A stretch of 64,000 nucleotides of DNA from Lumnitzera littorea (taxonomy: Eukaryota; Streptophyta; Magnoliopsida; Myrtales; Combretaceae), in NCBI GenBank assembly GCA_024138015.1, contig JAMXBB010000009.1, forward strand, positions 41,650,821-41,714,820, given 5' to 3'. The notes beneath the pieces are model-generated. The model had not been told where the DNA came from. It made no database searches and was given only the letters and a program-made list of their open reading frames with translations. Shown here piece by piece: positions 35,012 to 47,057 of the stretch. The position numbers and the translations under genes were made by a program. Within the stretch, counting starts at the first letter, position 1. Each line of letters opens with the position of its first letter.

Positions 35012-36957
35012 TCTACTCTTCATTTTCAAAACACAACAAAAACTTCGAAACACTTTAGAAAAAACAAAAATCAAAGTTGCCTCTCTCTAGCACTGTTGCT
35101 CTCTCTCAAGATAACATTCCCTACAGTGTTTTTTTTACGAAAACCACCACCATCGGATTTCTTGAGCCAACCAAGTCAATCCAAGCCGAAGTGAGCCGAC
35201 TAAAGTCGAAGTGAGTTGATCCAAGCCTAAGTGAGTTGACCAAGTCGATCCAAGCTAAAGTGAGCCAACACGAGCCGACTCCAAGCCGACCTTCTTCTTT
35301 TTTTTTTTTTTTAAATTCATTTATTTATTTATAAATGTTATAAATGAGAAAAAGAAAAAAGAAAGAGAAGAAAAAACAAAAAGAGAAAAAGAAGTAGTCT
35401 ATTTATTTATAGAAATAGATAGATTAAGTATAAAAAAATAATAAAAATAAATAAATAGGTTAGTAAAAAAAATTGTTTTAACACTTAGAAAAATTGAGTT
35501 TTCTAAAAATAAATGAAAATAAATCAATCAATTTTTAAATTAGAATTATTTAGAATTTTCAAAAATAAAATCCAACTTATGACCCATTATAATCTTTTCT
35601 CAAATCAACTCAAAATGGGTAAAAACGTAAACCCGGCAATTTTTCCAAAGTTAAAATCAATCAACTCATTATATTTTCATTAAACGAACTTCGAAAGTCT
35701 GATTCCGAATAGTGAGTACGTAAGTACCCGTACGAAAGTATAGAGTGACTTAAAATATGGGAAGTTTTATTTTTTCCATTTTTAATTATTTATGTAAATT
35801 AATCAATTTAATCGCATGTATCATAATTAGATGTTTTTAGAAATTAAAAAGAGTATATTTAAAAGGCGAAGTTAAATTCATAAAGTTAAAAAATGATACC
35901 CGTTTAAGGTTTAATAAACTAGCCTCCGAACCTAAATCTCTGGTTTTCAAAAAAACTGTTTTACAAATTGTTTTTTTTTTTAATCGATAGACCGATAGCT
36001 AAGTTATAATCAATCTATCTAATTGGTTATAACTTAACTCTTTTTCCCGACTCCGGTTGGGTGGTGACTCCAATCCCTTTTTAAATTGAAAAAATGGTTT
36101 TCTTTAAACCCTAGTCGAGGGCTAGTATTAAACGGATAAGGGTTTAATACTGGTCAGCTTAGAGAAGACTTAATTTTATAAAAAGAACTGGGAGAGTGAA
36201 AAACCAAGCTCAGCAGCTTGGCTTTAGAAAAGATATTTTGATACATAGTGAGTTTTTTAAATAAATAAATAAATAATCTTAATTAAGATTTAAAGAAAAA
36301 AAAAGGATTTTTAGAGTAAAGGTTTTCTCAGATTTATGAAATTAGATTTTTAGGTTTTTTCTTAAAAAATAATAAATAAATAGTTAAATAAACATAAACC
36401 TAGCTCGATTTTCAAAGTTAAAAGAATCCATCCACTAAATATTTTATAAAAAAAACTACGTTGGTTTGATCTCGACTAGTGATTATGTAGATACCTTCGG
36501 GGCAACCATATAAAAAAAAAAAACTTTTTTCTTTCTTTTTCTTGAAATTCGTAATAAAAAAATAATAAAAACTCATCTTATTTATATTCTATATATCTTT
36601 ACATATTTTAGTAGTTTTTAGAAAAGTATCAAAATAAAGCCTATTAATTGATTTTTTTTTTATTTTTACATGATGACTTAGTCTTAATAGATTAGCCCTC
36701 GAATATAGTTTTTCTAGTTGTTTTTTAAAAAATTATTTTTTTTTTAGAAAATATGCAAATCAATAGCTAAATTGGAGTTTTCCCACTTGGAAACCCTAAT
36801 TTCATTATTTTACTAGTTGAATTAGTTGGCGACTCCAATTTTTAAAATATTTTTTTAGAAAAATGTTTTCTTAATTTAATGTCAAGTAATTTATATCAAG
36901 CAAGTTAGGCTTGATAGAGATTAAATTAAGGAAAACCGAAATATGGCTCAATAGAAT

Positions 36958-36975
36958 TGGTGACTCCACTAAGGA
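36958..36975 (+). promoter_or_regulatory. Primer-binding site of the Ogre-like element
   Basis: TGGTGACTCCACTAAGGA lies seven bases after the LTR end and fits the gypsy primer-binding pattern TGGCGACTCnnCTGGGGA (recalled), differing by C-to-T and G-to-A changes only. Confidence 0.7.
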
Positions 36976-37862
36976 AGCCTAGTGAGCTAACCATGTAAAA
37001 ATAAAAATTAATTGATGGATTTTTTGTATTATTTTTCTTTTATTATATTATAGTTGTACTAATTGGTTTTTAGTGATGCAAACCTTAAAAAAAAAAAAAA
37101 AAAACAAACAAACCAATGGGCCTTATTGGGGATTTAAGGGGGGGTTTATTTTAATAACATTTGCATGTTTAGATGTGGTCGGACTTAGGCTACATTAAGA
37201 GCTTAGGACAAGCTGCCAGTGTATAACCATTAGGTCACTAGAGTCTTTACTCTCGCCTGTGATAACAAGTGAGGCTACTTAAGCTTCGATGTAATCCACT
37301 AAGTTGTTCTTTAAAAAGCCTTGGAGCTATAAAGCTTAAGACCCATAAACCCCACCTTGTTGCATCATTCTTTTCAAAAAAGAGATAGTTATTTTTAAAT
37401 TTTAGGAAAGGCCTAATCAATCCACGGTTGGTTCATTGTTCTTTTTCAAAAAAAAAAAAAAAAGAGAAATAAAAAAAAAACCAGTAACCTTTATAAATAA
37501 GTATTCGCGAGTTTCATTTTTTTAAATCCTCTTTTGGACCTACTTATATATAAAAGTACTTTTCAATCGCAGATTCATAATACTTCTTATAATTTATTAA
37601 TTAGCAGCCTCTATTGCATTACATGCGTGCATAGCATACTGCATATTTTATATATTTGAATTTTTTTTTATGCTTATTTCTATGTGATTATTTTATTATA
37701 TGTGTTTTAGTTTTTATCTTCCCTTAGTGAGTAAAAGGCTACATAATTTAGAAAAAAATTAGAAAACAGCTATAAAATTATTAATATCATGTATACTCTT
37801 TTGTAAAGTTAATAGCTTCGTTGTAAATAATTGCATCATTTCCTATTTTATATAATAGAAAT
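36976..37862 (+). other. Untranslated leader of the Ogre-like element
   Basis: Non-coding sequence between the primer-binding site and the first ORF, with A-runs at about 37087-37104 and 37448-37463. No gene seen. Confidence 0.55.
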
Positions 37863-39385
37863 ATGGAAAGTCAGGATAGTGTCAATCCCAAGCCCATCCA
37901 TGAGGTCCAGTTGGATAAGTATTATTTCCTTGAGACTACCCTGAAAGACTAGTTAAATCAGCTTCTACCTGCCAGGCTAGATCACATTTGCAACAAGATT
38001 GGGTCAGTCATGTCCCTCATGCAAATTTAGCTCTACTAGCCTTTAATTCTAGCCCTTATCTATCATTAGGATTCAGAATCTGTAGCTTTCAAGTTGGACC
38101 GACATGTGTTGACGCTCATTTTAGAAGAATACTCGCAGTTACTTAGTGCTTCACCTCTTGAAGTAGGCATAACCATCCTAGATCTCGTAGTCCAACCTGA
38201 GAAAGCCTTCATGACCTTGCTAGGGGTAAAAAAGGTAGCCCTAATGCTGTTCTTATCTTTAGAGGGCAAGAAGTGTCTCAACATCTTAAGACTAGTAGAA
38301 TAGTTTTCAAGCCTAGACACTTATCAGAAATATCATCTAATCTTTTGTGGAGGACATGAATTATAGGCCGAGAAGAGGGTAAATGCTTTTATTGTAATAG
38401 TGTTAGGGATAATGTTGTTTCTTGTTAGATATAACCAGGTCCATTATAGGGTAGCCGAGCTAATAACCTAATTCTTAGCTGGTAAATCCTATATACCGGC
38501 GTTATTGATAGAGCAATTCAAGACACTCACCCATTCAAGGAAGCAGGAGCATAGGTACATCACGACTAACCCTATAGTCCTTACCGTATGGTTTCTTAGT
38601 CACATATAGGGGTATAAAGGGAATCTTCTTAGAGTATCCTTGACTGAAAATGTGAATTTGATAAATGACTTTGCTCGTCACCTTAAGATACTAGAAAAAG
38701 CCCAGTTTAAAGGCTGGGTATCAATCATAAGAAAGATGTAGCCAATAGATTTTATATAGACAATTAGGTAGAGCAACTACATTCAAGCCACTCTAGGGTA
38801 TGTCGATTATGTAGGGGTCCTTCTTATCGGTATTATGGGTTGTATAGGGTATTTCTTGGCTTATGTTACTAGACAGCTCGATTCACTTCAAGAGATAGTA
38901 TACAAAAACTCTTTGGACAATGTCACATTGAGTTATTAAGATCCTTATTTACTTACTACTACTTTGATTCAACGACTAGCAAAACTTGTAAAGCTATAGG
39001 AACAGAGGGAAGTCAAGAAGATAGTCAATATAGAACTTTGAGGGGCAAAGTTAGAGAACATTAGGCTACCAAGCAGTTCATCTATGATCAGTTAGAAAAG
39101 ACTGGAAAGATATGATATGAAGCTCTAGACATATTGAGACATGAGCCAGAGCCAAAATATCTTTTACTTACTAAGCAAGTTTACTGAGACACCATACGGA
39201 CTAGAGTTGAAGCCTAGTTCCAGGAATGCAAAAGAATCATTGAAGAATTAAAAATGAAGAATGTGAGATTGCTGAAAGAGAATCAATTCTTGAGGAGTCA
39301 GATTCAAGAAAGAGATTTTATAGTCCAAAGGCTTATAAGAGAAGTCGATGAAGCTTATCCTAGCTAGATCCATCGACTTTTATAG
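37863..39385 (+). pseudogene. Extra ORF upstream of gag (DUF7745-like) of the Ogre-like element
   Basis: Starts at ATG 37863 (MESQDSVNPKPIHEVQLDKY). Reading through stops and at least one shift gives about 500 codons of protein-like text. The section 38094-38303 contains DRHVLTLILEEYSQLLSASP, which recalls the 'PTIEEYTALL' segment of the plant DUF7745 family often found ahead of gag in such elements. Further text is LLIEQFKTLTHSRKQEHRY and, at 38780-38870, YVDYVGVLLIGIMGCIGY. The C-terminus (39225-39350) is Lys/Glu-rich and heptad-like (ECKRIIEELKMKNVRLLKEN), a likely coiled coil. Function of this ORF is not known; family assignment is from memory and moderate. Confidence 0.6.
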
Positions 39386-39768
39386 AAATAGGATTTGATT
39401 TTTTTTCTTCTTTTTAGAAAGATTAGTTAGGAGTTTGTTTCTTTTTCTCTTAGTCCGTTGTATAGGTTAGATTTTATGATTATTAATAAATTTACAGCTT
39501 CATGAAAACCTTTATTGATTGCATAGTCTTTTGCTCATTTTTTTTTTATTTCTTAATAGTTGCCTTTTAAACAAAAGAAAATGAACAAAAAGAAAAAAAA
39601 AATAAATAAACTAAAAAGAAAAACAAAAAAAATGAAAAAAGTAAAACAACAAAAATTTTTAGTTCACAAAAATGTCTAAAACTCGAGTTTTCATTTAAGA
39701 TTTTAAAGATAGTACTCAAGTGAAAAGACTAAGCTATAAGCTCAATATTCACTTATTTCAAGGTAAGA
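39386..39768 (+). other. Spacer between extra ORF and gag
   Basis: AT-rich with A-runs (39570-39650); no coding potential. A GTAAGA donor-like site at 39762 just before the gag ATG is probably chance. Confidence 0.5.
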
Positions 39769-41340
39769 ATGTCAACTCAAGGCATTGGAAATGTTAGTTA
39801 AGCCAAACCCGACCTGAGAGTTGTATCCCTAGAAGAAAACAAAAATAAGATGGCCGAACAAATTCAGGCTCTCACTCAAGCTATTGGAATTCTCCAAGCA
39901 TCTTAAGTTGACCCGAATCGAAATACAGAAGCAACCCTTCCCCCTAAATTAGAAGATGCAAAATTGGTTCCCAACGCTGAGATATGGAGGAAGGAGATTA
40001 AGGAAAAACACCAAGAGATGTAAAGAAAGTTTATGTAGATGTTGACCGAAAAGATGAAAACCCTAGAAATGGTTAATGAGTTTGAGTAGATGGAAATGAT
40101 TAATTTACCAACGTATGAAGATGATGATTTCTTGAAAAGATTTAAGGTGCCAGAATTGAAGAAGTACAATGGGATTGACTTTCCAAAGCTCCACATTAGG
40201 CCGTACATTACAAAGATGGGAAAATACACAAAGTGTGATAAGTTAATGGTCCAAACCTTTCAAGATAGCTTGATCGGGCCTGCTTTAACTTAGTATGCTT
40301 AATTGGACTTAAATGAGATCGATACATGGGATAAGCTAGCTCAAGCTTTCTATAACCACTATTAATTCAATATTGAGGTAACCTTATCCATGTGGGATTT
40401 GAATAATCTACGAAAGAAGGCTAACGAAAGATTTAAGGAGTATGCCTAGAGATGGAGGGGCATGGTAGCTATGGTGACTCCACCCTTAATAGAGAAAGAT
40501 CTAACTTTTTCCTTCATCAATACTCTTGGAAGCTCATACTACCAACATTTGGTAGGACACCTTACCCCTAACTTTGTAGAAATTGTAGCCTTAGGGTGCT
40601 GAATTGAGGAAGCTATTGCTACTGGAAGGCTTCCCAATCCTAAAGCAATTGAGAAGAAAACGTCTCCTGTGAGATTTTCCAATAAGGCTAAAGAAGCTAC
40701 GGTAAGCGTTGTCAATACCGATAACCTTATCAGACCGATAACCCTAGTAGCCATGATAGGAAGATCTAATCCCTTATCGAATTCAAGTCAAAATAACCAC
40801 CCGTAAAGGAGACAGTTTACCCATATTCCCATTCCTTTAAGCCAAGTTCTTGCATGACTAAGGAAGGAGAATCTCCTAACATTTGAAATACCGAAGGAGG
40901 GACAAAGACTGAGGGACTACAAGCTAAAGCTCCATTACGATTATCATTTGGGGCAAGTGGGGCATTCTATGGACCAATGTTGGAGACTCAAACATAAGAC
41001 TTAGGATCTCATTAATGCAAAATTGGTTCAATTAGATTTCATTCAAACTCCCGTTCTCAATGTAGGTAATAATCCTCTACTAAATCATGGACATTCAATC
41101 AACATGATCATCATTGAAGGTTTGAACCAGAAGTTGATTTAGAATGTCTCCCCATTGCTATTAAAGAGGTAGCTTAGAATTTAAGGCAAGCCAAACACTT
41201 ACAAAATATGAATCTCAAAGATAGAACCTAAACTAGACTAGTAATATATCAATTGCTAAAAGATGGTAAGATAAAGAAAGCTGACATTATGGCTATGAAG
41301 GTTTTAAAAACCATGAAAGAGGTATACTCAGAAGGAGCTT
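39769..41340 (+). pseudogene. gag of the Ogre-like element
   Basis: ATG at 39769 (MSTQGIGNVS) opens the frame. The Gag core is clear: FKVPELKKYNGIDFPKLHIR, YTKCDKLMVQTFQDSLIGPA, IDTWDKLAQAFYNHY, FKEYA.RWRGMVAMVTPPL and SFINTLGSSYYQHLVGHL, matching the retrotransposon gag domain. Near 40930-40995 YDYHLGQVGHSMDQCWRLK is a knuckle-like motif whose first Cys has become Tyr. Stops replace Trp and Gln. It would form the particle; now broken. Confidence 0.85.
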
Positions 41341-42520
41341 AGAGATAGGTATGAAGCTGAAGATCCAACGGTCGACACCCTAAGAGAGTCCTTAGGAAAG
41401 TTTGAGTATTTGGTTGATTATGTCGGTTCACCTACAGTATATGCTGATGAACCACCCACCGAATGGGTTCTTGAATTTGAGGAAGAATACAAACTTATTA
41501 CAGAGGCCAAGAAGACAACTGAGATGGTTGGAATGATTGGAGGTAGGCCTAAACCTTTGGTTTTTGAGTACCACGGGAAGACTAAGAAGGTTAAAGAGTT
41601 GGGTAAACCTAAGAAAATTGCTTTTAATGTTCCAATAACTCTAGAGGATTACAAAGCAACCCTTCTAAATTACCAAATGGTAAATCAGATAGCTAAGTCC
41701 TTATCAACTATGGTCGGTAAGCTTACGCACTTAAGATGAATCTATGACTAGAATAAAGAAGCCAAGAGGAAGACTTCTATGGAAGAGGCTTCTCAAAAAA
41801 TCTTTGAAAATATAAATGATAAAGATCAAAATATTGCCAAAGAGATAGTGAAAGCTAATGAGTACAAGATTATGGATCAATTGGCTAAAGTACCAACCAA
41901 TATTTCCTTAATGGGCTTACTGTTGTCATCAAATACTCATCAGGAAGCTTTAATCAAAATTCTAAAGGATGTCAAAGTACCTAAAAGGATTTCCATTGAG
42001 AAGCTAGGATTGATGGTGAATTCAGTATTTGCAATGAATTAAATTTCATTCTCACCAGATGAGTTAGGTGAAAAGGTAGACCAACACATGAAACCCCTTT
42101 TCATAGTAGTCAAATATGCAAGGAAAGTGGTCACTCGAGTACTAATTGATAATGGGTCTTCACTAAATGTATATACATTAGCAACATAGAATTTGCCTGG
42201 AGTAGATTTAGTTAAGATAAAGCTCGGTATGATTTCAGTAAGGGCTTTCAATAGATCAAAGGGAAAGATACTTGGAGAAATTTGGCTGTAGGTCAAGATT
42301 GGTTTATAGATGTTCACTATTCCGTTTCAAGTCCTGGATATACCATGAACTTTCAATCTTCTATTAGGGAAGCCGTGGATTCACTTAACAGGGGTGCTTT
42401 CATCTAGTCTACATCAAAAGGTGAAATCCATAGCTGATGGGCAATTGGTTACTATTCTTGGGGAGCAAGACTACAAGATTTATAAAGAGACGGGAGTGAA
42501 GAATTGGAGGAACTAGGATT
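41341..42520 (+). pseudogene. Protease region of the Ogre-like element
   Basis: Two open stretches (41410-41739 and 41779-42042) carry the pre-protease linker (PTNISLMGLLLSSNTHQEAL, PKRISIEKLGLMVNSVFA). The protease follows with VLIDNGSSLNV at about 42139-42171, an intact active-site motif, then FQVLDIP, NLLLGKPWIH and SLHQKVKSIADGQLV. It would cut Gag-Pol. Frame continuity is lost by stops at about 41737 and 42040. Confidence 0.85.
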
Positions 42521-43075
42521 GCAAATTTTTTATGAGGTCAACATGATTGAAGTGTCAAAATAGGGGGCATAAGGTCGCTTGGAACAACCTAAGCAGTAGA
42601 TTGGAATATTTGGGCTCGAATATGAGCCCACTATAGAGGAAATCCAAGAAATGAAGGCCAAGACCAAAGGTAAGAAAGGAGATCAATTGTAACATGCTTA
42701 TATAGACTTTCCAAACATCCGTCAAACATTCCCAGAACCAACTTGTGTTCAAGAACTCAAAGTAGCTAATTTATCTAAGGCTTTAGCTCAGCAATGTAGC
42801 TTCCATCCAGATGAGAAGGAAGATATTGGCATCTTAATTTCCTTATGCAACTGGTTTTTCATTCCTGTTAATAGGTCTCTTTAGATAAAGCAATATTAGA
42901 TCAATTAGGAGCATTCGATTTCATAATTAGTCCAATTAGTTAGACATTTTCTTTCAAACAATTTGAATTCATTCAATAAAATTAGTTCCTTTTTTTTTTC
43001 TATCAATTCTTCTTTGTTATTTATTCGTTATCCTTTTGCTTTTTCCTTTACTCTTCAGATCCGATAAAAATAATT
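42521..43075 (+). other. Decayed segment between protease and RT
   Basis: Protein-like text continues weakly to about 42880 (ELKVANLSKALAQQCSFHPD), then AT-rich sequence. Ogre elements often have an intron in this part of pol; I see no firm splice pair. Confidence 0.4.
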
Positions 43076-43079
43076 AACA

Positions 43080-44643
43080 TAATGGATATCTCGCGCATGT
43101 AAACAATGAAAATACCAATATCACCTTCGACCCTGCTGGGTTAGACGTTAGAGATGATATTGAGACTTCGAGCAAAATATAAGAGAGTTGACATCGATTT
43201 GAATAGAGTAAGGTAATTATTGATGAACTGATAGTTGTGATCAATTTGGAGACACAAGAGAATCCACAAAACTTGAAAATTGGCGATAATTTAGCGGATA
43301 ATCAGAAACAGGAGTTGTCGCAATTATTATTAGAATACTTAGACATATTTACTTAGTCCTATGAAGACATGCCCAGTTTGGATTCTTCTATCGTAGTTCA
43401 TAAGTTGCCAACAAGAGAAGATATTAAATTGAAAAGGCAAAAGCTTAGGCGGTTTAGGCTAAATATACTCCTTAAAATAAAAAAGGAAGTGAAGAAATTA
43501 ATAGAAGCCAGGTTCATAAAAGTATCATATTACCCCGAATGGGTAGCTAATGTGGTGCCAGTATTGAAGGAGAATGGGAAAGTTAGGGTATATGTAGACT
43601 TTCGTGATTTAAACCAGGTAGCACCTAAGGATAACTTCCCTTTGCCGCATATTAACATATTGATAGACAACACAATTGGGAATCATCCATTCTCATTCAT
43701 GGATGGTTTCTCAGGATATAATCAAATCAAGATGGTACAAGAAAATAAAATCAAAACCACTTTCATTACCACTTGGGGACCGTTTTGTTATCGCATGATG
43801 CCTTTTAGGTTGAAGAATGCTAGGGCAACATATTAGTGTGCTATGGTTGCCTTGTTTCATGACATGATGCATCAAGAAATTGAAGTTTATGTAAATGATC
43901 TGATTGCTAAATCTAAGAAGGGTGAAAATCATGTTGATATCTTGCATAAACTATTTTAGCAGCTAAGGAAGTTTCAACTAAAACTGAACCTAGAAAAGTA
44001 CACATTTGGAGTAACCTCGAGCAAATTATTAGGTTTTATAGTTAGCGGAAGAGGGATCGAGGTAGATCCAAACAAAGTCAAGGCAATCGTAAACATGCTT
44101 GTACCGAAGACTGTAAAAGAAGTATGGGGATTGTTAGGGAGGTTGAATTACATCACTCGGTTTGTATTACAACCAATAGATAAATTTAAGCCATTATTCA
44201 AACTTTTGAGGAAGAATGCAATGATAGAATGGGATGAAGAGTGTGAGCAAGCATTTGCCGAAACTAAGGAATATCTCATGAATCCTTCAATATTAGTCAC
44301 TTCTACACTAGGAAGGCCATTAATTCTTTATTTAACAATCCTCTCTAAATCGATGGGATGCATGTTAGGGCAAAAAAATGAAACAGGCAAAAAAGAGTAC
44401 CCTATATATTACTTGAGCAAGAAATTTATAAAAGGCGAAGAGAAATACTCAGAGGTAAAAAGAACGTGTCGTACCTTAGTATGGGTGATACATAAGTTGA
44501 GGCAATATACTTTTTATTATTTAGTAAAGTTGTTGACCAAACATGACCTGTTGAGGTATTTAGCAGAAAAGTTAGCATTGATCGGGAGAATATCGAAGTG
44601 GCAGATGTTGCTATCCGAGTTTGATATCAAATATGTAAGTTAG
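43080..44643 (+). pseudogene. Reverse transcriptase and RNase H of the Ogre-like element
   Basis: RT motifs run in order: DMPSLDSSIVVHKLP, YPEWVANVVPVLKENGKVRV, VDFRDLNQVAPKDNFPLPHI, FSFMDGFSGYNQIKM and MMPFRLKNARATY (open at 43369-43836). After a stop comes VALFHDMMHQEIEVYVNDL. The catalytic box is YVND, not YVDD: the codon at 43894-43896 is AAT instead of GAT, so an essential Asp is lost. LGFIVSGRGIEVDPNKVKAI follows, then RNase H (44095-44643: LYLTILSKSMGCMLGQK, EYPIYYLSKKFIKGEEKYSE). The stop at 43834 also interrupts the frame. Confidence 0.9.
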
Positions 44644-44745
44644 AGTTTAATCAAAGGGCAGGCAGTGGCTAGTCAATTGGCAAAATACCTACTAGAAGAT
44701 GAAAATGATGGTTCAAAAGCTTAGTTTCTTGATGAAAATGTAATT

Positions 44746-45185
44746 GTGGCAAATGAACTAAGTGGTGAGAAATCAGAATGGAGAATATATTTTGATGGAG
44801 CAACCAATGTGTTCAGATGTGGGATAAGAGCAGTACTAGTATCACCTGAGGGTAATCATTTCCTTGTAATAGCAAAGTTAGTATTTCCATACACGAACAA
44901 CATAACAGAATATGAAGCTTGTATTTTGGGGCTCAAAATGGCACTAGACATGGAAATACAAAGGCTTAAAGTGTATGGAGATTATTCTCTTATAATTCTT
45001 TAGATCCTAGGAGAATATAAGATGAAAGGTGAGAAGTTGATACCTTATCATGAGCATTTAAGTAGCTGGTTGAAAGATTTCAAGAAATTTCATTCACTTA
45101 CATTTCAAGAACCTAGAATCAATTTGCTGATGCATTCGCTATGTTAGCGTCGATGGTGAAAGTCATAGATGCGATAGAAATTTAG
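44746..45185 (+). pseudogene. Archaeal-type RNase H of the Ogre-like element
   Basis: The frame 44746-45003 reads WRIYFDGATNVFRCGIRAVL, then VFPYTNNITEYEACILGLKM and LKVYGDYSLIIL. The FDGA...G.G pattern, the TNNxxEYEAC helix and the GDSxLII-like strand mark the second RNase H of Tat elements. A stop at 45001 interrupts the tail (LGEYKMKGEKLIPYHEHL). Confidence 0.85.
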
Positions 45186-45189
45186 CCCT

Positions 45190-46484
45190 TGAAAATTGAG
45201 GTAGAGGAAATGCTAGTTTTTTACCTGACCATTGGAGAGAAGGAACCAAAGAAGCTCTAGTATCATGATATCAAAAGGTTACTTCAAATGAGTGAGTTCC
45301 TTAATGAAGCTAATAGAAAAGATAGAAAAGCTTTAAGGAGATTAGTGGCTCATTTTCTATTAAGTAAAGCATCATTGTACAAAAGATCACCAGATGCAAC
45401 ATTGCTAAGGTATGTAGATGAAGAGGAATCCAAGAAATTGATGAAAGAAGCGCATGAGGGAGTTTGTGGTCTTTACATGAATGGGTACATGTTGGCTAGG
45501 ATTTGGATCACGATGGAATTAGATTATATCAAGCATGTGAGGCATTGTCACCCATGTCAGGTATACACTAACAAAATCAATGCTCATCCCCAAGAATTGC
45601 ATGTATTATCGGCTCCTTGGCTTTTCTCGATGTAGGGGATAGATATGATTGGTCCAATTTCACCAACGGCTTCAAACAAGCATCGATTCATTCTAGTTGC
45701 GATCGACTATTTTACCAAGTAGGTGAAAGTAGTATCATATGCTACAGTAACCAAAGGAGTGGTAGTCAGATTTCTGAAAAGAAATATTATTGCAAGATAC
45801 AGCGCACCCGAGTCTATTATTATAGACAACGAGTTAAATTTGAACAACAAGCTGATGGTTGAAGTATGCAACCAATTTAAGATTAATTACAGAAACTCAA
45901 CCCTATATTGACCTCAGATGAATGGGGCAATTGAAGCCACTAATAAGAATATTAAGAGGATCATTGAAAAGATGGCAATCACTTATAGAGACTGGCATAG
46001 GATACTTCCCTTTGCTCTCATGTCTTGTAGAACCTCAGTCAGAACCTCTACAAGTACAATACCTTAGTCATTGGTATATGGAACTGAAGTGGTATTACCA
46101 GTGGAAGTAGAAACACCTTCATTTTGAGTGTTGGTAGAAATTCAGCTCGATAAAGCAGAGTGGGTAAAGAAATGAATGGAGCATTTGAACCTCCTAGATA
46201 AAAGGAGGCTTATAGTAATATATCATAGTTAGTGTTACCAACAAAGGATGATCCGAGCCTTTAACAAGAAAGTACGCCTAAGGTATTTCAAAGAAGAAGA
46301 CTTAGTATTGAAAAAAGTATTACCAAATGTAAAAGACCCTAGAGGCAAGTTTGCTCCAAATTATGAAAGCCCTTATGTGGTGAAAATGATATTATCGAGA
46401 GGTGTATTAGTGTTGATAGAAATGGATGGCCCGGAATTAAGGGGACTTATGAATTCAAATGCAATCAAATTGTACTATCTATGA
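45190..46484 (+). pseudogene. Integrase of the Ogre-like element
   Basis: The H2C2 finger region (45288-45635) has LLSKASLYKRSPDATLLRYV, HEGVCGLYMNGYML and VRHCHPCQVYTNKI. The DDE core is spread over several frames: IDYFTK near 45705, APESIIIDNELNLN (Asp) and QMNGAIEATNKNIKRI (Glu) near 45915-45960. The C-terminal part (46248-46484) reads MIRAFNKKVRLRYFKEEDLV and KGKFAPNYESPYVV-like text, ending LMNSNAIKLYYL. Order and spacing are standard. Frameshifts near 45650 and stops make it inactive. Confidence 0.88.
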
Positions 46485-47057
46485 AAATTGAGTTCAATAA
46501 AGATTCCAATTTTTCTTAAGAATTGTTTATGGTTAATCTTTCATCATTTATAAGTAAAGTTGATATCCATGAATGTTCTTGAATTTGGACGGTCATCAAC
46601 AAACAAATACTTCACCAATAAGCACTTATATGCCATGTTTCTTAGCCTCATACACTTAAACATCAAACACTTACCAAAGAATTTGAACTCGAATGTTCTT
46701 TATGATTTAATCTTGTTTCTTTCGAAAAGAGATTTATTTTTCAGGAATCATAGAGAGGTAGAAATTGAGACTTGACAACAATAAAAGCAAGATCAAGGCA
46801 TGAGCATGGTACAGTTAAGCAAAAGGTTTCAATCATGAAAAAGACCTTATTCCAAAAAGAAAAAAGAAAAAAAGAAGAAAAAGGGAAAGAAGCAAGTACA
46901 ATACTTTGGTGATATTTTACAATCTGGACGAGTGAATATCGAAAGTTAATATGAGGTATGCCAATTGGTTGCCATCTGTGAAATTCTTCATTTCTAGGTA
47001 AAATCATCCTAAAAGTCCTTGAAAGAGACATTTAGGAGAATTAACAGGTGTTTTTTG
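46485..47057 (+). other. 3' untranslated region of the Ogre-like element
   Basis: Non-coding stretch between integrase and the tandem repeats, with a purine-rich section at 46855-46895 (AAAAGAAAAAAAGAAG-type). No gene supported. Confidence 0.55.

Larger units (their letters stand above)
34287..36215 (+). mobile_element. Nested solo LTR of a related family inside the 5' LTR
   Basis: The block is missing from the partner LTR. It begins TGTAGACACTTAATTTTTGC, closely resembling the host LTR start TGTAAACACCTCATTTTTGC, and ends CTCAGCA. It has its own TATA box (34999-35011, CTATAAATAGGGG). Flanks TATTG and GCTTG match at three of five positions, a weak target duplication. Other content: a C13 run at 34315-34327, AGTGAGCC/GTCGATCCAAGCC short repeats at 35160-35290, and a purine-rich 35345-35395. 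Confidence 0.65.
32652..36950 (+). repeat. 5' LTR of the Ogre-like element, enlarged by a nested solo LTR
   Basis: Collinear with 47728-50130 except for 34287-36215, which is absent from the 3' copy. Without that block the LTR is about 2.37 kb, against 2.40 kb for the partner. Shared landmarks: TTTTATTAGTTTTATT start region, GAGTC/GTATCGAGTC short repeats near 32795-32870, a TATAAATA box, a G-poor C-rich zone, and the AAATTAAGGAAAACCGAAATA end. Length polymorphic A/T runs are frequent. Confidence 0.85.
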
